Positions 1 through 6,718 of a stretch of 15,982 nt of DNA are shown here, piece after piece. A program made the position numbers and the translations under genes. Position 1 is the stretch's first letter; each line of letters opens with the position of its first letter. The notes under the pieces are model-generated. The model was not told where the DNA came from, ran no database searches, and was given only the letters and a program-made list of their open reading frames with translations. This stretch comes from Patescibacteria group bacterium (GTDB lineage Bacteria; Patescibacteriota; Minisyncoccia; Phycocordibacterales; UBA12445), in NCBI GenBank assembly GCA_022710205.1, contig JAKLHJ010000011.1, forward strand, positions 1-15,982. The letters are read 5' to 3'.

Positions 1-542
1 AGCTCGTGCATTATGGTTACCAATCCTCTTGGAGAACCCATGCCTTTGCTGTTGACTATTAAATGTGTTGCAGAAAGGTAAACACTGCCATTAAGGATAA
101 GTAGACCTTTTTTGCCAGCCTGTAGTTTTTTATCGTTTAATAAAGTTTTTACATTTAGAGGAAGTTCTAGAACCTTTTTATCTTTTTCCTGATACTCAAC
201 ACCATAGACTATATTAAGATCGTTATCCATGAACACTATTATGTAGTTTCCATGCTTGAATATTATTCCATAAGAAGAGAGGTTCCTGTCTATATAGTTC
301 TTGTTCTTATTAACTACAAAGTCGTAGGTGTCATCCCATATTCCCCATTCAGCGACTTTTTCATAAAGATGATAGGATTCTCTTTGTATAGTCTTCTGAA
401 CAAAAGATAGTTCTTTATTTAGGTCATATCTTTCATAGTTCTCTACAAAGGAGTACATGTGGCTGCTGAACACAAGATAAAAAGCTCCAACCATTACTAT
501 TATCATAACAAGTAGGAGTATCTTTTGTTTGTTGTTATTCAT
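1..542 (-). CDS. CHASE4-domain membrane sensor protein, N-terminal part (runs off left edge)
   Basis: The minus-strand frame starts at an ATG at 542-540 and stays open to the window edge, giving about 180 residues. A short basic N-terminus is followed by one hydrophobic segment (residues about 8-25), then an extracytoplasmic region containing WGIWDDTYDFV at residues 66-76 and later segments (HGNYIIVFMD, residues 97-106) typical of CHASE4 sensory domains. CHASE4 is a periplasmic or extracellular ligand-sensing domain found on histidine kinases, diguanylate cyclases/phosphodiesterases and chemoreceptors; the output domain lies outside the window, so the class cannot be assigned. The ATG overlaps the stop of the upstream solute-binding protein gene by one base (TAATG), indicating translational coupling and probably a joint role in sensing. 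Fold call fairly sure, output unknown. Confidence 0.7.
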   Translation of the reverse strand, partial: MNNNKQKILLLVMIIVMVGAFYLVFSSHMYSFVENYERYDLNKELSFVQKTIQRESYHLYEKVAEWGIWDDTYDFVVNKNKNYIDRNLSSYGIIFKHGNYIIVFMDNDLNIVYGVEYQEKDKKVLELPLNVKTLLNDKKLQAGKKGLLILNGSVYLSATHLIVNSKGMGSPRGLVTIMHE

Positions 543-2332
543 TATCTATAATATTTTTTATGTACCTCTTCTCTGAGTTCAGAGTTTATTTTCACGTATT
601 TATACATGTTATCTATTATTATGTGAGGTCTGTAATTTTCTATGTATGGCTGAGATAATCTTATTACATGTGGATTTACTAGTGTCATTAGAGGACATTC
701 TTCTTCTGCTATTGCCCTCATTCTAGCCAGTAATTTTAATTTATCTGGTCCTTCTTTCATGACAGAAACTTTTTCGAACAGATTATCATATTCTGCATTT
801 TTAAATCTACTGTCATTAGGCCCTGGATATACAGCCTTGCTGTATAGTAGCCTTAAGAAATCCTCTGGAATAGGTATATCTGCTTTCCACTGGAATGAAA
901 GTATTTGGTAATTTCTTTTATTAGATACTTCATCGTCTAATTTAGCAAGGTTCATTGGCGTGAAGTTTATCTTTACACCAATTTCACTTAATGATTTTGC
1001 AAAGAACTCACCTATTTGTTTTGATGCTATAGAATCTGTAAGTAGCATGTTTAGAGGAGCTAAGCCTTTTCCTTCTGGATAGCCAGCTTTGGCCATTAGT
1101 TTTTTTGCTTTTTCTATATCATGTTGGCGGTATGGGTTCTTATAGTTTGGATCGAAACCAAAAATACCTGGAGGTATCAACCAATTTGCAACTACTGCCT
1201 GATTATTATAAAATAATGCATTATGCTTTTTACCGTCGTAAGCTAGTGCTATTGCTTGTCTTAGATATTTATTTTTACCTATTACCTTATCTTCCATGTT
1301 AAATGAAAAATATGTTGTTTCTAGTCTTGGTGTTTTGTGTACATGTATTCCTTTATTCTCTAAACTCTTAGAAAGGTTCCCGCTGGTAGGGAATGCATCA
1401 AAATAACTATCTTTATCCAGTATAACTATGTCTATAAGACCTTTGTTAAAGTTCATCCATCTTGGAGCATCGTCTAAAAGTACGTGATAGACGATTTTAT
1501 CCATAAAGGGTATTTCTTTTCCTGCATATCTCAAAAGGGTGGTGTCTTCATCTGGCGATCCATCAAAACTAGGGAATTTACCATGTTTATAATTTGGGTT
1601 TTTTACCAATGATATCTTTAGATTTTTTTCAGTGTCCTTTTCCCAATTCTGAACCATGAAAGCTCCAGAACCAACAGGGTGATATTTGAATTCTGTACCA
1701 TAATATTCAACTGCTTCTCGTGGGACAATGAAAGCATTTGGTCTAATTAATATTACAGGAAAAAAGGAGGCGGTTTTCTTTAGGTTGAATTGAACTGTAT
1801 ATTTATCTAATGCCTTAAGACCTTCTATTTCTTCGTTTATACCCAGATCTTTTTTTCCTGCTGAATTCTTTTTGAATTCGTCTGCACCTTTGATTATCTC
1901 AACAAGTGCCATTGAGAAGAACATACTTTGGGTCTCTGGTGTAACAATACTTCGTTTTAATGAATAAACTACGTCGTCAGCAACTAATTCTCTGCCTTTT
2001 CCGTTGTTGTTCTTAAAACAAGGGTCATCTGAGAATCTAACACCTTTTTTTAATTTTATAGTGTATGTAAGGCCATCTTTGCTTACTTCGGGCATGGCTT
2101 CTGCTAATACAGGATAAAGCTGGAAAGATGATTTAACATAATTATATTCGTATAGACCGTCGTAGATCTGTCTGGCTATTTCGTGAGAGTGTCTATCCCT
2201 TATTGTTATAGGATCTACTCCCGGTATTATTTCTGAAAGATATAGATTGAGAGTGTTGTTCTTTTGTCTGTCATCTGCACATGAAAAGCAGAGCATTAAG
2301 GACAAAATACTCAAATAAAAAACCTTTTTCAT
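542..2332 (-). CDS. ABC-type peptide/nickel solute-binding lipoprotein (SBP family 5)
   Basis: A 596-residue extracellular solute-binding protein of the DppA/OppA type (SBP_bac_5), normally tethered outside the membrane to capture oligopeptides or similar ligands for an ABC importer. The N-terminus has two lysines, a hydrophobic core and a cysteine at residue 18 after FS, a plausible though not textbook lipobox (C15 sits at the -3 position). The body has the family layout: an early segment with DGLYEY, PVLAEAMPEVSKDGLTYTIK and RFSDD, then ADDVVYSLKR, and late parts such as LRQAIALAYD and ATP-independent binding lobes. Length is normal for the family. GAGGGG (2340-2345) lies 7 nt before the ATG. 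No permease or ATPase gene follows; a CHASE4 sensor gene does, with a 1-nt overlap. The ligand is not predictable. Base composition is AT-rich with very few CpG, unlike genes right of 3.2 kb. Confidence 0.9.
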   Translation of the reverse strand: MKKVFYLSILSLMLCFSCADDRQKNNTLNLYLSEIIPGVDPITIRDRHSHEIARQIYDGLYEYNYVKSSFQLYPVLAEAMPEVSKDGLTYTIKLKKGVRFSDDPCFKNNNGKGRELVADDVVYSLKRSIVTPETQSMFFSMALVEIIKGADEFKKNSAGKKDLGINEEIEGLKALDKYTVQFNLKKTASFFPVILIRPNAFIVPREAVEYYGTEFKYHPVGSGAFMVQNWEKDTEKNLKISLVKNPNYKHGKFPSFDGSPDEDTTLLRYAGKEIPFMDKIVYHVLLDDAPRWMNFNKGLIDIVILDKDSYFDAFPTSGNLSKSLENKGIHVHKTPRLETTYFSFNMEDKVIGKNKYLRQAIALAYDGKKHNALFYNNQAVVANWLIPPGIFGFDPNYKNPYRQHDIEKAKKLMAKAGYPEGKGLAPLNMLLTDSIASKQIGEFFAKSLSEIGVKINFTPMNLAKLDDEVSNKRNYQILSFQWKADIPIPEDFLRLLYSKAVYPGPNDSRFKNAEYDNLFEKVSVMKEGPDKLKLLARMRAIAEEECPLMTLVNPHVIRLSQPYIENYRPHIIIDNMYKYVKINSELREEVHKKYYR

Positions 2333-2488
2333 TTTAATTCCCCTCTATGGTTTTATACCCCCCTAAAGAACACACTAAAAACAACAATGTCAAGTGATTA
2401 TATAGGCTTAGGCCGACGTCTTATTTTGTTCTTTATTTGTGTAATCTTTGGTACACTGGCTTTACTCTTAAAAAACAAGGGGGTAGCC
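2333..2488. promoter_or_regulatory. Divergent intergenic region between the solute-binding protein and rarA units
   Basis: This 156-bp gap separates oppositely transcribed genes and must hold both promoters. The minus side has the GAGGGG ribosome site of the lipoprotein gene. The plus side has an AAGGGGGT ribosome site (around 2478-2485) before the ATG at 2489. An open frame upstream from 2387 exists but looks like leader sequence. I see no convincing -35/-10 pair on either strand, so promoter positions are not assigned. Confidence 0.4.
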
Positions 2489-2818
2489 ATGTTACGTAGA
2501 TATATTATAACTATAACCGTGCTCTTGGTTGCATTCGGTAGTACTTGGGCTTTTTCACAAAAACCTAAAGATGAAAGCAATTCAGAGCACATATATTACA
2601 TAGTTAAAACACAAAAGGGTGTAGACCCAGAAAAGCTACACGACGTGTTTGCTCCACATATATTAGATGAAATAAAATTGGTTTCCGGTACTACATATAG
2701 ATTAAAGTTCAGGGAAGATCCGGGAATAAAAGAACTACAACGTCTTATAAAGCAGAAAGGTGGACTTGGTATAATAGAACCAGATCAAAAGGTACTGATG
2801 ACCAATCCAATGGAATAA
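2489..2818 (+). CDS. Small secreted protein, possibly with an inhibitor-I9/subtilisin-propeptide-like fold
   Basis: I take the ATG at 2489 (109 residues) rather than the ATG at 2387, because AAGGGGGT lies just before it and the protein then opens with a proper signal peptide: MLRR, a hydrophobic run to about residue 20, and a likely cut after AFS before QKPKDES. The mature part (about 85 residues) reads as a compact alpha/beta domain: YYIVKTQKGVDPEKL, a middle YRLKF strand, a helix LQRLIKQKGG, and IIEPDQKV at the end. This order, especially the closing IEP segment, resembles pro-domains of subtilisin-like proteases and the I9 inhibitor family. No protease domain follows, so it could be a stand-alone inhibitor or chaperone; that is inference. 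Its stop overlaps the rarA start by one base (TAATG). Confidence 0.6.
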   Translation: MLRRYIITITVLLVAFGSTWAFSQKPKDESNSEHIYYIVKTQKGVDPEKLHDVFAPHILDEIKLVSGTTYRLKFREDPGIKELQRLIKQKGGLGIIEPDQKVLMTNPME

Positions 2819-4011
2819 TGAAGAGTAACAATAAGAATATAAGTGTTCCACTCGCTGAACGTTTTAGACCGAGGAATTTTAATGAATACGTGGGGCAGGA
2901 GCACCTTACCTCTCAAGGAAAGCTTTTTAGAAGATCAGTAGAGGAAGGCACTCTTGGCAGTTGTATCTTTTGGGGACCTCCGGGTTGTGGAAAAACTTCT
3001 TTGGCACACGTTATAGCCAGTGTTGCCGATAAACCTTTTGTTTCTTTTAGTGCAGTATTGCAGGGAGTTAAAGAGGTAAGACAGATAGTTGATGAAGCGG
3101 AGCAAAGCGTTCGTGCTGGCGGTAATAATATAATACTTTTTCTAGACGAGATACACAGGTTCAATAAGGCACAACAAGACTTCCTCCTGCCTTATGTTGA
3201 GAGCGGCAAGATAACTTTTATCGGCGCGACAACGGAAAACCCGAGCTTTGAAATAATAGCCCCTCTACTTTCCCGATGTCGAGTATTTACCTTGAAAGAA
3301 CATGGCGAGAAGGAAATGGCGAAAATTATAGACCGCACGAAAATAAAGATTGGAAAAGAGGCAAAAGAGTGGCTCATCAATATGGCGAACGGCGATGCGC
3401 GCTCCGCCATCACGATGCTCGAAAATACGCAGAGATTTTACGGAAAGATAAATATAGAAAATCTAAAACAGACCCTGCAGGACAAATTTTTGCGTTTTGA
3501 TAAGAAAGGGGAGGAACACTACAACACGACAAGCGCTTTTATAAAAAGTATGCGTGCCTCAAATCCGGACGCGGCTCTCTATTATCTCGCGAGGATGGTT
3601 GCCGCCGGAGAAGATCCCATATTCATAGCGAGAAGAATGGTGATATTCGCATCAGAAGATATTGGTCTCGCCCAGCCGACGGCGCTAGTCGTGGCCAATG
3701 CGGTGTTCCGAGCAGTAGAAACCGTAGGATATCCCGAGTGCTCCATAAACTTAGCTCACGGCGCGACATATCTCGCGCTAGCAGCTAAAAACAGAGACTC
3801 GTATAACGGCCTTCAAGAAGCGATGAAGGATACTGAGAAATACGGCAACCTACCTATACCGCTCAAAATAAGAAATCCTGTCACCAAGCTTATGAAGAAT
3901 CTCGAATATGGCAAGGGATACGAAAAATATACAAAAGAAGACCTTTTGCCGGAAAAACTAAAAGGGAAAAAGTATCTCAAAAGAAGGGAGGATGAGCCGC
4001 GTAAGAAATAA
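2818..4011 (+). CDS. rarA: Replication-associated recombination protein A (RarA/MgsA), AAA+ ATPase
   Basis: RarA is a clamp-loader-like AAA+ ATPase acting at stalled replication forks together with SSB. The 397-residue protein shows all core motifs: the N-terminal PLAERFRPRNFNEYVGQEHL box, Walker A GPPGCGKT (53-60), Walker B ILFLDE (106-111) followed by HRFNKAQQD, sensor 1 GATTEN (136-141) and arginine finger SRCR (152-155). The C-terminal half has the RarA-specific lid and tetramerisation region (NPDAALYYLARMVAAGEDP, ASEDIGLA, NPVTKLMKNLEYGKGY). It is slightly shorter than E. coli RarA (447) at the C-terminus. It is coupled to the small secreted protein upstream. The first ~120 codons have few CpG and the rest has many, with the shift near the highly conserved Walker B-sensor 1 stretch; see findings. 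Family assignment is very secure. Confidence 0.96.
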   Translation: MKSNNKNISVPLAERFRPRNFNEYVGQEHLTSQGKLFRRSVEEGTLGSCIFWGPPGCGKTSLAHVIASVADKPFVSFSAVLQGVKEVRQIVDEAEQSVRAGGNNIILFLDEIHRFNKAQQDFLLPYVESGKITFIGATTENPSFEIIAPLLSRCRVFTLKEHGEKEMAKIIDRTKIKIGKEAKEWLINMANGDARSAITMLENTQRFYGKINIENLKQTLQDKFLRFDKKGEEHYNTTSAFIKSMRASNPDAALYYLARMVAAGEDPIFIARRMVIFASEDIGLAQPTALVVANAVFRAVETVGYPECSINLAHGATYLALAAKNRDSYNGLQEAMKDTEKYGNLPIPLKIRNPVTKLMKNLEYGKGYEKYTKEDLLPEKLKGKKYLKRREDEPRKK

Positions 4012-4019
4012 GGCTTAAC

Positions 4020-4118
4020 GTCATTGCGAGCCGAAGCGTCTTAGCTGAGGCGTGGTAATCCAGAAATCTTACCGCTAAATTAAAGCTGGATTGCCACGGA
4101 CTTCGTCCTCGCAATGAC
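4020..4118. repeat. Palindromic dispersed repeat (imperfect inverted repeat) after rarA
   Basis: The left arm (4020-4063) begins GTCATTGCGAG and ends GGTAATCCAG. The right arm (4086-4118) is its complement, beginning CTGGATTGCC and ending CTCGCAATGAC. The arms agree at both ends, but the left arm has about 10 extra bases in its middle. The CATTGCGAG ... AATCCAG type of palindrome is a recurrent intergenic repeat in many unrelated bacterial genomes. It may act as the rarA transcript's 3' hairpin, though there is no T-run. Confidence 0.7.
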
Positions 4119-4157
4119 ACCATGTGATTTTGAAGATGCGCGGGAAAAAATATTTGA

Positions 4158-4163
4158 TATAAT
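4158..4163 (+). promoter_or_regulatory. Putative -10 element of the SIMPL gene
   Basis: A perfect TATAAT lies 26 bp before the ATG of the SIMPL gene. No good -35 hexamer is present at 16-18 bp upstream, so the promoter would rely on the -10. No Shine-Dalgarno sequence is seen in the AT-only leader. Confidence 0.4.
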
Positions 4164-4189
4164 AAAGTTATTATAAATAATTTTTTATT

Positions 4190-4933
4190 ATGAATTTTAA
4201 AACATTCTTCAAAAGCGAAATGGTTTCCGCCGCGACCGTGCTCGCGATCGGACTCTTTCTTTCGGCGATGGGGGCCGCATATACTTTTTATATGATTAGG
4301 ACCTTTGACAACACACTCTCGACGACTGGCTCAGCCAAGGCAAAGGTTACCTCCGATTCGGTTAAATGGAGCGCCTCTATTTCGAGAACGGTCACAGAGG
4401 GAAATATAAAAAGCGGATATGCCGGCTTAATAGAAGATCTTGCTATCGTTAAAAAATTCCTTACCTCTAAAGGAATTGCCGAATCAGAAATAACCACAAC
4501 CCCGGTATTTACTAATGAGGTTTATAAATACAACCCATCCGGGAATGCCGGACCAAAAGAATTTACCTTGATTCAAAACATTACGATCAATTCCACAGAT
4601 GTCGCAAAGATAACCGAGGTGGCAAAAAATACGCAGGATATAATCAACAGGGGTGTATTTTTCCAAAATCAATCTCCTGAATATTATTATTCAAAACTTG
4701 CGGATCTTCGCGTTAGCCTACTTGGAGATGCGGTAAAAGATGCAAAAGCTAGAGCGGAAATGCTCGCAAAAAGCGGCGGACGATCGATTGGAGCCATGAA
4801 AGCCGCCTCAAGCGGAGTTGTTCAGGTGCTTGCTCCAAACTCGATAGAAGTTTCTGATTACGGACAATATGACACACAGAGCATCGAAAAGGAGGTGATG
4901 GTTACTGCCCGTGCCTCCTTCGTCGTCCGATAG
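4190..4933 (+). CDS. SIMPL-domain (DUF541/YggE-like) membrane-anchored protein
   Basis: A 247-residue protein with one hydrophobic anchor near residues 14-36 and an extracytoplasmic SIMPL (DUF541) domain. Typical parts are the opening strand TTGSAKAKVTSDSVKWSASI, the helix and strand SKGIAESEITTTPVFTNEVY, the middle FTLIQNITINSTDVAKITEV, and the closing DAVKDAKARAEMLAKSGGRSIG and KEVMVTARASFVVR. SIMPL proteins such as YggE and BP26 form ring assemblies and are linked to stress tolerance; the molecular function is not settled. Single-anchor SIMPL proteins are frequent in Patescibacteria. It appears to be transcribed alone: a palindromic repeat lies upstream and an inverted repeat begins at its stop codon. 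No Shine-Dalgarno site. Family call is secure. Confidence 0.85.
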   Translation: MNFKTFFKSEMVSAATVLAIGLFLSAMGAAYTFYMIRTFDNTLSTTGSAKAKVTSDSVKWSASISRTVTEGNIKSGYAGLIEDLAIVKKFLTSKGIAESEITTTPVFTNEVYKYNPSGNAGPKEFTLIQNITINSTDVAKITEVAKNTQDIINRGVFFQNQSPEYYYSKLADLRVSLLGDAVKDAKARAEMLAKSGGRSIGAMKAASSGVVQVLAPNSIEVSDYGQYDTQSIEKEVMVTARASFVVR

Positions 4934-5052
4934 AATTAAAAAATTTAACACATAACATCGTCGCCGGCTCCGCTTGTTCCTCGCAGTATGTGTTATACAG
5001 CTTCGTCTCAATGCTCGCCGCCCCCTTGTTCTGTATTTAAATTATTTAATTC
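4933..5052. repeat. Nested inverted repeats between the SIMPL and dUTPase genes
   Basis: The outer arms read GAATTAAA...AATTTA at 4933-4947 and the complement TAAATT...TTTAATTC ending at 5052. An inner perfect 9-bp pair TAACACATA (4946-4954) / TATGTGTTA (4987-4995) lies within. The reverse complement of the whole block also aligns loosely with itself, suggesting a degenerate palindromic element. It occupies almost the whole 131-bp intergenic gap. Confidence 0.5.
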
Positions 5053-5064
5053 TATATTCTTGCG
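5053..5064 (+). promoter_or_regulatory. Putative -10 box directly before the dUTPase start
   Basis: TATATT at 5053-5058 is followed by only 6 nt before the ATG at 5065. Transcription would therefore start at or next to the A of the start codon. No ribosome-binding site is present. Confidence 0.35.
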
Positions 5065-5502
5065 ATGTTTAAGAAACTAAAGGTAAAAAGAATAGATAAG
5101 TCCATAAACCTGCCCAAATACCAGACCGGAGGCTCGGTGGCTTTCGATTTTATGTCCAGAAAAGACATCGAGATAAAGCCAAAAGAGATTGCATATGTGC
5201 CGCTCAACGTCTGCGTGAAAATTCCCAAAAATCACACTTTGCTAATGGCGGCCAGAAGCTCTCTTCATAAAAAGGGGCTATTTATGGCTAACGATATCGG
5301 GGTTTTTGATGAAGATTTCTGCGGTGACGGCGATGAATATCACGCCGCGCTATATAATTTTAGTGACAGGCCGGTAAAGATAGAAAAAGGTGATAGATTA
5401 ACACAAGGTTTTCTCGTTCCGATTGCCAAAGTTGAGTGGAAAGAGGTGGACAAAATGGACACTTGCGACAGGGGCGGTTTCGGTAGTACCGGATCCAAAT
5501 AA
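5065..5502 (+). CDS. dut: dUTP diphosphatase (trimeric dUTPase family)
   Basis: This enzyme hydrolyses dUTP to dUMP and pyrophosphate, keeping uracil out of DNA and supplying dUMP for thymidylate synthesis. At 145 residues it has normal length, and all five dUTPase motifs are visible in order: motif 1 GGSVAFDF (22-29), motif 2 ARSSLHKKG (63-71), motif 3 IGVFDEDFCGD (78-88, with Asp82 at the position of the catalytic aspartate), motif 4 GDRLTQGFL (109-117) and the glycine-rich motif 5 RGGFGSTG (136-143) that closes over the neighbouring active site. Motif 3 has FDEDFCGD where IDxDYRGE is usual, a modest divergence. It probably acts as a homotrimer in the cytoplasm. It stands alone between an inverted repeat and a 227-bp gap. 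The relative dCTP deaminase is less likely given the intact motif 5. Confidence 0.88.
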   Translation: MFKKLKVKRIDKSINLPKYQTGGSVAFDFMSRKDIEIKPKEIAYVPLNVCVKIPKNHTLLMAARSSLHKKGLFMANDIGVFDEDFCGDGDEYHAALYNFSDRPVKIEKGDRLTQGFLVPIAKVEWKEVDKMDTCDRGGFGSTGSK

Positions 5503-5700
5503 ATAAGCGGCAATCAAAAATACGGCCTATTTACGCGATATCCACACGCTATTATTTTACTTCAACTCCTAAATATGATATGGTAAAAAAGGTCGGTTTT
5601 TTAACAATTTACCCTCCTAAATTTTTCACCTTTAATAGGTGCTTGGTATTTTTCAATGGACAAAGTTAAATCCATCGTTAATTTACAAAGGTTAAAGAAA

Positions 5701-5729
5701 TTTTGGCGGGTTAAAGCGAAAATAGCTAT
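5701..5729 (+). promoter_or_regulatory. Leader motif shared with the right-edge gene
   Basis: TTTTGGCGGG at 5701-5710 lies 29 nt before the ATG at 5730 and is followed by an AATAGC. The same 10-mer, also followed by AATAGC, occurs at 15752-15761, 26 nt before the TTG start at 15778. It may be a 5'-UTR or ribosome-loading element; function unknown. The preceding stretch 5503-5700 shows a small CACCT/AGGTG hairpin near 5630-5641 and nothing else I can support. Confidence 0.35.
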
Positions 5730-6011
5730 ATGAATGAGCTAATGTTATTTATTGTAGGTATCGTGGAGATGATAATCGTTACCATCTGGACCGAGTCCGT
5801 CACAAAGGCAAGAGTCCTAGAAAGTGGAATAATAACGATAATCAACATCTTTATCTGGTATTACGTACTAGATACGATAGTAAATGACATTGGGAACTTC
5901 AACCTGGTTTTGGTTTATGCTCTAGGTTGTTCCACGGGAACAATGCTAGGCACCCACTATATCTCAAAGAGAGAGGCCGCAAAGGCCCTTAGAGAAGCCA
6001 AGTCCGCTTAA
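5730..6011 (+). CDS. Small membrane protein, DUF5698/UPF0316-like
   Basis: A 93-residue integral membrane protein with three hydrophobic stretches (about 3-20, 32-52 and 57-75) and a basic tail (KREAAKALREAKSA). The third segment, VLVYALGCSTGTMLGT, matches the YALGxxxGxxxG signature of the DUF5698 domain that forms the N-terminal membrane half of UPF0316 proteins; the C-terminal DUF2179 half found in longer homologues is absent. Its function is not known. It ends about 75 bp before a strong terminator and seems to be a single-gene unit. No clear Shine-Dalgarno site precedes the ATG. Family call is moderate, based on the signature only. Confidence 0.65.
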   Translation: MNELMLFIVGIVEMIIVTIWTESVTKARVLESGIITIINIFIWYYVLDTIVNDIGNFNLVLVYALGCSTGTMLGTHYISKREAAKALREAKSA

Positions 6012-6085
6012 TCCAAAGAAACTGGAGACAGCGTAAGTTCTTAATAATTTTCATATTTATATGAAAACAGAAGAAAACGAAAGTT

Positions 6086-6140
6086 AGCCGCCCGATTTGT
6101 CTAAAAAAGTTTTTAGATAGATTGGGCGGCTTTCTTTTTT
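6086..6140 (+). terminator. Rho-independent terminator after the DUF5698-like gene
   Basis: A long stem: AGCCGCCCGAT (6086-6096) pairs with ATTGGGCGGCT (6121-6131) with one G-T pair, and the inner CTAAAAA/TTTTTAG extends it. It is followed by TTTCTTTTTT to 6140. This is the strongest terminator in the window. A smaller TTTTCATA/TATGAAAA hairpin lies just before it (6048-6067). Confidence 0.85.
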
Positions 6141-6206
6141 ATGAATTAGAAATAATGTAAAAATCCAGTCTTCTGCTCGGGCCAAGACATATTACACGAT
6201 AAAAAG

Positions 6207-6221
6207 TGCTAAACTATACAT
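6207..6221 (+). promoter_or_regulatory. Extended -10 promoter of the Gmad2 gene (probably leaderless)
   Basis: TG at 6207-6208, one base, then TAAACT (6210-6215) forms an extended -10. It is separated by 6 nt from the ATG at 6222, placing the transcription start at the start codon. No Shine-Dalgarno sequence exists. A TTACAC hexamer further upstream is a weak -35 candidate. Confidence 0.45.
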
Positions 6222-6638
6222 ATGGTAGTTAAGAAAAAGTTAATAATTATTTTGTTTTACTTTTTGATCATTTCTGTCGCTATCGGATGGATGATAAAAA
6301 ATATTCAAGAGCAAGAAAACCTCAATGTTGTCGTATTTTCTCCGAAGGCAAACGAGGCGATTAGCAGTCCTTACAAAATAACCGGCAAGGCTAGAGGCAC
6401 CTGGTTTTTCGAAGCCTCGTTTCCAGTAATTTTAAGAGACAAAAGCGGTAAGGAGCTGGGTATTGCGGTAGCACAAGCAACCTCTGACTGGATGACCGAA
6501 GATTTTGTGAACTTCGTAGCTGAAATAAAGTTTGAACCAGCGGGCTTAAAAGAAGGGGAGTTAATATTCAAAAAAGACAACCCGTCCGGCCTACCCGAAA
6601 ACGACGCCGAAATAGTTCTCCCTGTAAGATTTAAATAA
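6222..6638 (+). CDS. Gmad2 immunoglobulin-like domain protein, membrane anchored
   Basis: A 138-residue protein with an N-terminal hydrophobic anchor (residues about 6-24 after MVVKKK), then an extracytoplasmic Gmad2 domain covering nearly all the rest: VVVFSPKANEAISSPYKITGKARGTWFFEASFPVIL, an AQATSDWMTEDFVNFVAEIKF middle and the closing IVLPVRF strand. Gmad2 is an immunoglobulin-like fold seen alone on small lipoproteins or anchored proteins, and fused to sporulation and germination proteins in Firmicutes; stand-alone anchored forms are common in Patescibacteria. It probably mediates binding at the cell surface, but the ligand is unknown. It has its own promoter and terminator, so it is monocistronic. 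Domain call is good. Confidence 0.82.
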   Translation: MVVKKKLIIILFYFLIISVAIGWMIKNIQEQENLNVVVFSPKANEAISSPYKITGKARGTWFFEASFPVILRDKSGKELGIAVAQATSDWMTEDFVNFVAEIKFEPAGLKEGELIFKKDNPSGLPENDAEIVLPVRFK

Positions 6639-6641
6639 AAA

Positions 6642-6667
6642 CCCCGACAAAACATCGGGGCTTTTTT
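6642..6667 (+). terminator. Rho-independent terminator after the Gmad2 gene
   Basis: CCCCGA (6642-6647) and TCGGGG (6655-6660) pair around a 7-nt loop, followed by C and a run of six T. The stop codon is 4-6 bases upstream. Confidence 0.85.
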
Positions 6668-6706
6668 ATTCACAGGGTGCTTGTTAAGTTTTGTGACCTA
6701 ACACGG

Positions 6707-6718
6707 TATAATATTAGT
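6707..6718 (+). promoter_or_regulatory. -10 box of the membrane protein/Clp operon (probably leaderless)
   Basis: A perfect TATAAT at 6707-6712 is followed by 6 nt and the ATG at 6719. The transcript would start on or next to the start codon. This decides the start in favour of 6719 over the in-frame ATG at 6677, which lies upstream of the -10 box and inside the promoter. Confidence 0.55.
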
